Of a stretch of 64,000 bases of DNA, positions 59,233 to 64,000 are shown in pieces; the first letter of the stretch is position 1; every line of letters starts with the position of its first letter. The translations under genes were made by a program, and so were the position numbers. Below the pieces are notes generated by a model. That model had not been told where the DNA came from. It did not search any database and saw nothing but the letters and a program-made list of their open reading frames with translations. Source of the stretch: Symsagittifera roscoffensis (lineage: Eukaryota > Xenacoelomorpha > Acoela > Convolutidae); contig NC_087069.1 of assembly GCF_963678635.1 (NCBI RefSeq), forward strand, positions 24,108,303 to 24,172,302, read 5' to 3'.

Positions 59233-60453
59233 CTATATGAAGGCTTTAAAGATGGTCTCTTTCGCGCTATACACTTCGGCCAGGAACTCCTTTCCCCAAC
59301 AAGGACTCAAGAACTCAAGAATCTCGTGATCCCTCCTCGTCCTCAGCTCACCCCTTGCGTGCTCCCTCCAGAATCCTCCAATCGTGACTTCGTTGGCTGC
59401 TGTGACGAACCTGCCAACCGTCATTTCCCTTTTCTCGGCCACTCCCAGCTGCTCCTCATGAAAATCCCAGATCTGCTTCACCAGAAGCGGAGCATCTTCT
59501 CTTGTCTTCTCCGTGGCGTTCTCCAGCCTTGGTGTCAGGAAGGGCCACCTGCCTCCCTCTTGTGTCAGTCGATACACCATTGACTCCAGCTGCTTCTCCG
59601 ATGCGGCCACAATCTTCCTCTCGTTGCTCGGCCCTCTAGATTTACTGGTGGAGCTTGTGATGGTCACCTCCATGTTTCGAAACCACAGACTGGCCGTCAG
59701 GTGAGTCACCACTGGATGATCGTCCCCTATAATCGGACTGAGCTTGAGTTGCCTAGCGAAGTTAGATATCTCCAGCAAGAGGACCTCGTCCAATACGATG
59801 AGGATGTCGGCCAACTCGTGAAAGCCCCTCAACGCGTGGGACACATCCGCCCACGCCGCCGCGAGTTCTGACCTGGGAAGTCTCAAGTTCGTAGGTTCCA
59901 GTTCCCGATTGGGAGCTGCCATCAGAATACGCCATCCATTCCCTTCTGCTATCAAGATCAAGGTCGCATACACAAATTGCAGAGCGGGAGGCATGCTCGC
60001 GTACCCGGGGGACGTCGTGATCGCCACTTTTGTCTTGGCGCCAAATCGTGAGGCAACGTTCTCTTGTACTTCATTCATGGCTGCAAATAATGTCTGGATG
60101 GCTTCCCAGATCTTCTTCGGCGTAGGTTCATCACCCTTGAGCTGCTCAAGAAACCCCGTCGCATGCAAGTGATCGTTCATCCCTGCAAACAGCAGTAGCT
60201 CAGGCTCGCAAGGCATCTCTGATTTCACGGCCACCACCAGGGTTAACATCTGGTTTAGCTCCGCTCCTGGCAATGAATATATCAGAGTTTCCTGCCAAAA
60301 CAATTTGGGAGACGTCCCCTCAAAGTCCGATCCCGCCACGATGACCACCCTCGCTGCGGCTGGGTCTGCCCTGTCATAAACAGCTAAGGTTTTGGCCAGC
60401 TGCGTATTCCCGCAGGGTTTCCGTATCTGGGGTCGTTGGCTAGTTTCGTACCT
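59233..60453 (-). CDS. Second SGNH-like region of the element
   Basis: Open from 60,453 to a TAG at 59,233, no ATG near the start; it overlaps the previous frame by about 70 nt with a one-base frame difference. KTLAVYDRADPAAARVVIVA then GSDFEG resembles SGNH block I, and PELLLFAGMNDHLH has the GxND of block III. IIGDDHPVVTHL might hold the Asp/His block. The rest is alpha/beta-like with LILIAEGNGWRILMAAPN. A diverged or inactive SGNH fold is the best reading; distinct from the clear SGNH domain just upstream. Confidence 0.5.
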   Translation of the reverse strand, partial: RYETSQRPQIRKPCGNTQLAKTLAVYDRADPAAARVVIVAGSDFEGTSPKLFWQETLIYSLPGAELNQMLTLVVAVKSEMPCEPELLLFAGMNDHLHATGFLEQLKGDEPTPKKIWEAIQTLFAAMNEVQENVASRFGAKTKVAITTSPGYASMPPALQFVYATLILIAEGNGWRILMAAPNRELEPTNLRLPRSELAAAWADVSHALRGFHELADILIVLDEVLLLEISNFARQLKLSPIIGDDHPVVTHLTASLWFRNMEVTITSSTSKSRGPSNERKIVAASEKQLESMVYRLTQEGGRWPFLTPRLENATEKTREDAPLLVKQIWDFHEEQLGVAEKREMTVGRFVTAANEVTIGGFWREHARGELRTRRDHEILEFLSPCWGKEFLAEVYSAKETIFKAFI

Positions 60454-61793
60454 TCATACGCGGCGTCTGGTAATTCCATCTCTCTCAGATCCATCAGCTT
60501 GTCCACCACCCTCAACTGTGCTGGAGTGGCCACCCTAATCCTGGCAATGCTGGTTCGGTGTTTGGGAGGCTCTACCACAAATCCCGGACTCCCTAATGAC
60601 TTGAGAGGTCTATAGTTAATAGGTCCCATCACCGATTTTGTGGGAATCCCAGTCAGATCCGCCGTCTCCATCATTTTGGCTCTCGAGAAGTGTGTCTCGT
60701 GACCCTTCAGCCAGTCCACGCACTGGAGTCTACCCAAGTCTTCGTGCGACACCTGCTCAAGACCCAAAGCTTTCGCTAACTCTAGCCTACATTCCAGGTC
60801 TTCCAGGTCCAGCTCCTTGACCTTCTCCACATATTTCGACCTGCTGGTCTCCGCTGGTCTCTCCGGCTTCTTCTTCTCCGCCACCACCACCGAGGATATT
60901 ATCGATCCCTGGGGAGTTGATGAAGTTGCCTCATCAGCCTCCATGGGCGCGGTGCCCGGCAACTTGGTTCGGCTGTTCCTCGAACTGTCTCTAGAATCTG
61001 CCATTGCACCCAAGCGACTGCACAAAGCCCTCGAGTTGAAGAAGGGTGGATTTGGGGCTGGTCCGAATGTGACCTGTGCCGTCTCTACCAACTCTGCCTC
61101 CAATGCGCTTATGTGCCTTTGGAAGACGTCATTCAACCACTCCACCCCTCTGGGCCTATCAAAGTGAATCCCATCCGAGGATGCATCGTCAGGGAAAGCG
61201 GGTAGCTGCATTTGCTCGGCCACTTCCAACAACCCAACGGGGAGGACACTTCTTCGGTTTATCTGCCTGATTATTTCGTTCAGGTTTCGCACTTTTGTGT
61301 TCATTTCCATTGCATGCTGGTCCGCTTTCATGTTGTAAGGAATGGTGCACACCGTAAGAATAGCCGGATCCATTTGAATCCGCAATTCCTCAAGAATGCA
61401 GCTCATTTTGTCGTGCAGCCTCGCCACCTTCCTTGCTTCCCCCCTGGACACGTCATTCGTCCCGATCATCAGAGTCACCGTGTATACTCTTGCCATACCT
61501 AGCATCTCAAGTGTCGCTAGCATCTGCGGCGTCGCGGCTCCAGCGAAGCTCAAGATCCCCGTTTGCCAATGGGACTGGATCCGGGTCAGCACCCGCAACA
61601 AGCTGTCCCCTATGATCAGGTGGACCGCCCCCTCAGGCACACGTGGCTGCGTGTGGTATTCCACCCAAGCTGCGTCATGGAAGCAATCTCTCCTGTCTCT
61701 CTGCGCCGTGCTCCAGTCCATCCGATTGTGCCTGTGGTATCTACCTTCCGTATTCTTTTTGTAACTCGAGATTACCACACTCCTGACAGGTTG
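60384..61793 (-). CDS. SGNH (GDSL-type) esterase domain of the element
   Basis: In the same frame as the preceding coiled-coil part, separated by one TAG (61,796-61,794). The SGNH blocks are all visible: VHLIIGDSLLRV (block I Ser, near 61,608), LSFAGAATPQML (block II Gly), VTLMIGTNDVSRG (block III Asn, near 61,460) and SSDGIHFDRPRG (block V Asp and His, near 61,170). Spacing of about 145 residues from Ser to His fits the fold. Family members cleave esters such as acetyl groups on sugars or acyl chains; the substrate here is unknown. SGNH esterases are known inside ORF1 of CR1-like LINEs. The C-terminal 200 residues are Ser/Pro-rich then helical. If translated alone it would need the internal ATG near MDWSTAQ. 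Confidence 0.8.
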   Translation of the reverse strand, partial: QPVRSVVISSYKKNTEGRYHRHNRMDWSTAQRDRRDCFHDAAWVEYHTQPRVPEGAVHLIIGDSLLRVLTRIQSHWQTGILSFAGAATPQMLATLEMLGMARVYTVTLMIGTNDVSRGEARKVARLHDKMSCILEELRIQMDPAILTVCTIPYNMKADQHAMEMNTKVRNLNEIIRQINRRSVLPVGLLEVAEQMQLPAFPDDASSDGIHFDRPRGVEWLNDVFQRHISALEAELVETAQVTFGPAPNPPFFNSRALCSRLGAMADSRDSSRNSRTKLPGTAPMEADEATSSTPQGSIISSVVVAEKKKPERPAETSRSKYVEKVKELDLEDLECRLELAKALGLEQVSHEDLGRLQCVDWLKGHETHFSRAKMMETADLTGIPTKSVMGPINYRPLKSLGSPGFVVEPPKHRTSIARIRVATPAQLRVVDKLMDLREMELPDAAYEGTKLANDPRYGNPAGIRSWPKP

Positions 61794-62585
61794 CTACCCC
61801 CACGTCGAGGGTAAGTCCACTCTTGCTGGACTCTCGCGATTTCTTAGTTGTAGCCGCTCGTGCAACTCTTTCAGTCGTGACGAGCTACCACTCACCTGAC
61901 TACTACCCGGGGTCGAACTTGGCGTATATCCAGGCAGCGCGACGTCCATCAAATGGCGTATTACTTGTGTCTCCAGACCACGCAGGGAGGACGCTGATTC
62001 AGACGGTATCCACACCTCCAACCCTTCGTTCATATGTTCTTGAGCAGCGCGATCGAGGTTGAATCGTCCCTTCGACCTAGGAGCTTCATCCACCTCCATA
62101 CGTGACTCTGGTCTTGAGCCGGTCACCACCCGCTCTTTGGGCCTAGCCCCTTTCTGCATGTCGAGCTCGCGTTGTCGTTGCTGGATCCTTTCAAGCTCTG
62201 ACTTCAGCTGCTCGCAATTCGCGGCATTCTCTCGCACCCTTTCTGCCTGTAGCTGTTCAGCTCTCATCATGTCCAGTTCCCTCCGCGCTTGATCCCTCTC
62301 ATTTTTTGCCTGATCTCTCTCGAGCACCGCTTGATCCCGGTCGAGGTTAGCCTTGTTCCTCTCCCGCTGAGTCCTCTCAAGCTCTCTCTTCATAATACTG
62401 ACGTCCGGATACGCTTCCCCCGTCTGCTGTGCTCGAGACATCAATGGTGTCTTGCTCGTGCTCTGGCCCGTGGATCTGACTGATGGTCTGACCGGCAGTG
62501 GGAATTCCCCTGCACCATACTCAGTATTATTGCTCAAGCCAGGGTTCCTTGCCAAATCGAACCCCCTTATTGCTCCATCCACGTT
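61794..62585 (-). CDS. Coiled-coil segment of the element
   Basis: In frame with the small N-terminal ORF, separated by a TGA (62,588-62,586), and with the SGNH part. The centre, about 90 residues, is a long charged helix (REL, ERNKANLDRDQAVLERDQAK, QLQAERVRENA, EQLKSELERIQQRQRELDMQ), a classic coiled coil likely to make it oligomeric. It is followed by a basic region (ARPKERVVTGSRPE) and a Ser/Pro-rich tail with SSTPGSSQVSGSSSR. This layout resembles nucleic-acid-binding or Gag/ORF1-type assembly proteins, but no zinc knuckle is present. First ATG in frame is at MSRAQQTG. Confidence 0.65.
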   Translation of the reverse strand, partial: NVDGAIRGFDLARNPGLSNNTEYGAGEFPLPVRPSVRSTGQSTSKTPLMSRAQQTGEAYPDVSIMKRELERTQRERNKANLDRDQAVLERDQAKNERDQARRELDMMRAEQLQAERVRENAANCEQLKSELERIQQRQRELDMQKGARPKERVVTGSRPESRMEVDEAPRSKGRFNLDRAAQEHMNEGLEVWIPSESASSLRGLETQVIRHLMDVALPGYTPSSTPGSSQVSGSSSRLKELHERLQLRNRESPARVDLPSTWG

Positions 62586-62831
62586 TCAAGACAGCCACCT
62601 GGTTTGCTCTTGATTCGATATTCCATCGGTGGTGTAGCCCACCATCAAAACTGCTTCTGTCGCAGACTCCCGGCACTCGCCCTCATCCTCCAACTGGAGG
62701 ATGGCATTCAACATCACTGCCATTCTCTCATCCACTTGAGTATAATCCAGGTCCCTTAGACGTCTGTACAATTCGTCAAGTGTGGGTTTTTTCAAAGCTG
62801 ATGGCATGGACTTCCAGAATCGATCTGCCAT
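62586..62831 (-). CDS. Small N-terminal ORF of the element, 81 codons
   Basis: Starts at ATG 62,831 (MADRFWKSMPSALKKPTLDE) and ends at TGA 62,588-62,586. Helical, with LDELYRRLRDLDYTQVDERM and LNAILQLEDEGE. No known domain. It is the first ATG after the CTCAAG-repeat leader, so it is the likely start of the whole reading frame. Confidence 0.6.
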   Translation of the reverse strand: MADRFWKSMPSALKKPTLDELYRRLRDLDYTQVDERMAVMLNAILQLEDEGECRESATEAVLMVGYTTDGISNQEQTRWLS

Positions 62832-62849
62832 TTCCGTAATTTCCAAGTG

Positions 62850-62965
62850 ATCTTGAGTATTAGCAATTTGAGTTTTACCTGAGCAACTTGAGTATTAGCT
62901 GATCAACTTGAGTTTACCTGAGCAACTTGAGTTTACTTCTTGAGGTGTCGTTCAACTTGTGTTCT
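62850..62965 (-). repeat. Leader repeat, about 20-bp units with ACTCAAGTTG core
   Basis: On the minus strand, directly before the ATG at 62,831: GTAAACTCAAGTTGCTCAG, GTAAACTCAAGTTGATCAG, CTAATACTCAAGTTGCTCAG, GTAAAACTCAAATTGCT and ATACTCAAGATC. Four to five units. Placed where a 5' UTR or promoter would be. Confidence 0.8.
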
Positions 62966-63299
62966 CTTTCTTCAATTGAATACAGTTGAGTAGTCAATTT
63001 GACTTTTCCAAATCAATCTGAAAATAACACCCCATTTTTAGACTAACAGGCTGTGTTCCTACCCTAAGAACCCCCCTTCACTACTATATTTAAAACCCTT
63101 TCCTTTCCGTCTTACTAAAATAGTTCAATTGGAAATCTTCTAAAAACATGCAGATTCACTTTATGTTTTAGCACCATCAATCATTTAAAATGTTAATTGT
63201 CATGCCAATCACCTCTAAAATTCTTTACCTGTTTTGTACCCCCACACCTAACTCGAGATTCTTCCCTCATGCCCAACTCGAGACCCCCGCTTACCCGAC
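62966..63299 (-). promoter_or_regulatory. Spacer between macrodomain-like ORF and the giant frame; possible promoter
   Basis: No ORF. On the minus strand a TTTTAAATATAGTAG stretch near 63,090 is TATA-like and lies about 260 nt before the first ATG of the giant frame. Two TCTCGAGTT.GG blocks (TCTCGAGTTGGGCATGAGGG and TCTCGAGTTAGGTGTGGGGG) follow the macrodomain-like ORF stop. Promoter function is a guess from position. Confidence 0.35.
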
Positions 63300-64000
63300 T
63301 CAGGCGATGCTCAAGTAGTATTTCTTGTGAAGATGCACCATTATCTCTGTTTCTGCGAAGACCACGTGTAGGATAGCGTACAATTCCCTTGGGCTCAATT
63401 TCCCCCTGTTTGGGTCATATACCGGCATTGAGACCTCCGTTATCCCTCTTTCAATCATGAAGTCTCGTAGTCTCGTTAGTGCCAACATCACGTGTTCAGG
63501 ATCGATCGTGTTCCTGTCATTGACCCTCGTCACTAGGAAGCACAGGTATTTGCCCGGGACTTGTGCTACTGATGGTGGAAGCGCGGCCATTCCTCCCAGT
63601 CCCGGTCTCTGTCTAAACAGAAACTCCACGTTCTGGTACTCCCTCTTGAAGTCAGCTTCCAGTCTTGATTTGAAACTCATGCCCGCCGTGATACAGATTG
63701 CGCTAGTCCTGTCTGACAGAATGAAGTCACTATCCGTTATCAGGATATTTTCTGAGTATTCGTTTGGTATTTCAAACTTCGTTTTGAAATTCCGTCCTAT
63801 GGTAGGCTCGGTCTCCTCCCCTTCCAGTTCCAGTCCGCACTTTTCTCTCACTTCTCTGAGTTTCTTTATCATCAAATTTTCGGTGTGGGTAAGTCCTACC
63901 CCCACTCCCCGGACAAAAATATTTATCGACGTCACCATCGATGATGCTGGGTCTGAATTATCCGGCGGAATGTCGAGCGGGCTGTCTGTTGCCGTCCAGC
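63300..64000 (-). CDS. Macrodomain-like protein, C-terminal part (runs past window edge)
   Basis: Open from the window edge (no stop up to 64,000) to the stop at 63,300; the ATG at 63,938 is probably internal. From about 63,760 the pattern follows a TARG1-like macrodomain: ILITDSDFILSDRTSAICIT, GMSFKSRLEADFKREY, VEFLFRQRPGLGGMAAL, KYLCFLVTRVND, then PEHVMLALTRLRDFMIERGI, EVSMPVYDPNRGKL, and ILHVVFAETEIMVHL. In the family this fold binds ADP-ribose and some members remove ADP-ribose from proteins. Catalytic residues could not be matched with certainty, though a Lys/Arg-Gly and an Asp lie in the expected loops. It is the same strand and frame class as the giant frame, 470 bp upstream, and may be the tail of a larger polyprotein beyond the window. 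Confidence 0.55.
   Translation of the reverse strand, partial: WTATDSPLDIPPDNSDPASSMVTSINIFVRGVGVGLTHTENLMIKKLREVREKCGLELEGEETEPTIGRNFKTKFEIPNEYSENILITDSDFILSDRTSAICITAGMSFKSRLEADFKREYQNVEFLFRQRPGLGGMAALPPSVAQVPGKYLCFLVTRVNDRNTIDPEHVMLALTRLRDFMIERGITEVSMPVYDPNRGKLSPRELYAILHVVFAETEIMVHLHKKYYLSIA

Larger units (their letters stand above)
53990..62831 (-). other. Putative single giant reading frame of the element, broken at five places
   Basis: The pieces from 62,831 to 53,990 make sense as one protein of about 2,950 codons. Evidence: the three stops (TGA 62,586; TAG 61,794; TAG 59,233) are in frame with coding sequence on both sides and without nearby start codons. The two frame changes (near 60,410 and 58,805) are both single-base, in the same direction. 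Adding one base at each makes the total length a multiple of three. Alternatives are a polycistronic virus-like unit using reinitiation, or recoding. I favour a recently broken copy because no shared recoding signal was found. Confidence 0.6.

Noticed and set aside
60380-60460. Programmed -1 frameshift between the SGNH frame and the next frame
   Set aside because: The overlap of about 70 nt has no X-XXY-YYZ slippery heptamer in the zero frame and no obvious downstream pseudoknot. A simple one-base loss is more likely, though copies should be compared.
53990-62831. Bacterial operon or bacterial contamination
   Set aside because: ORFs are packed tightly, but most lack start codons and ribosome sites, stops lie in the same frame as the next piece, and no bacterial gene family is recognised. 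A broken long frame explains it better.

Overview
The window looks like animal nuclear DNA. It is AT-rich and holds one gene split into 16 small exons over 42 kb, whose introns are full of short dispersed repeats, tRNA-headed SINEs, foldback elements, a LINE fragment, a Penelope-like element and a decayed Ty3/gypsy element. The main gene encodes an integrin alpha chain, which points to a metazoan or close holozoan. I could not determine the phylum.

Layout. 1-3,910 (+): the 3' half of a broken Ty3/gypsy retrotransposon (RNase H, integrase, tail, one LTR). 3,911-6,092: AT-rich sequence with no gene. 6,093-48,153 (-): a complete integrin alpha gene. I placed 16 exons by hand. All splice phases agree, the exons sum to 3,330 nt (1,109 codons plus stop), and the product has a signal peptide, a seven-bladed FG-GAP propeller with three cation loops and no inserted I domain, leg domains, one membrane helix and a GFF-x-KR-type tail. 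One intron starts with GC instead of GT. One exon lies in a 1.42-kb tandem duplication and has a second, donor-less copy. 46.3-47.1 kb (+): a 5'-truncated LINE in intron 1. 48.6-50.4 kb (+): a 5'-truncated Penelope-like element with reverse transcriptase end, GIY-YIG endonuclease and a good hammerhead ribozyme candidate.

50.4-64.0 kb (-) is the most unusual part. It is GC-richer, intronless and almost wholly open. It holds (i) the 3' end of an ORF with a macrodomain-like region, running in from beyond the window; (ii) a spacer with a CTCAAG-core repeat; (iii) about 8.84 kb that reads as one approximately 2,950-codon protein broken by three in-frame stops and two single-base frame changes, comprising a small N-terminal module, a coiled coil, an SGNH-esterase domain with all four catalytic blocks, a second SGNH-like region, an unrecognised segment and a 1,634-codon unrecognised part; and (iv) a 5'-truncated, broken and clearly divergent relative of the last 700 or so residues. 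I do not recognise the family. It is best regarded as a large mobile or virus-like element carrying ADP-ribose- and ester-directed domains.

The integrin gene would give an adhesion receptor subunit at the cell surface. The other protein-coding remnants are selfish elements, mostly broken, and do not form a host pathway with it.
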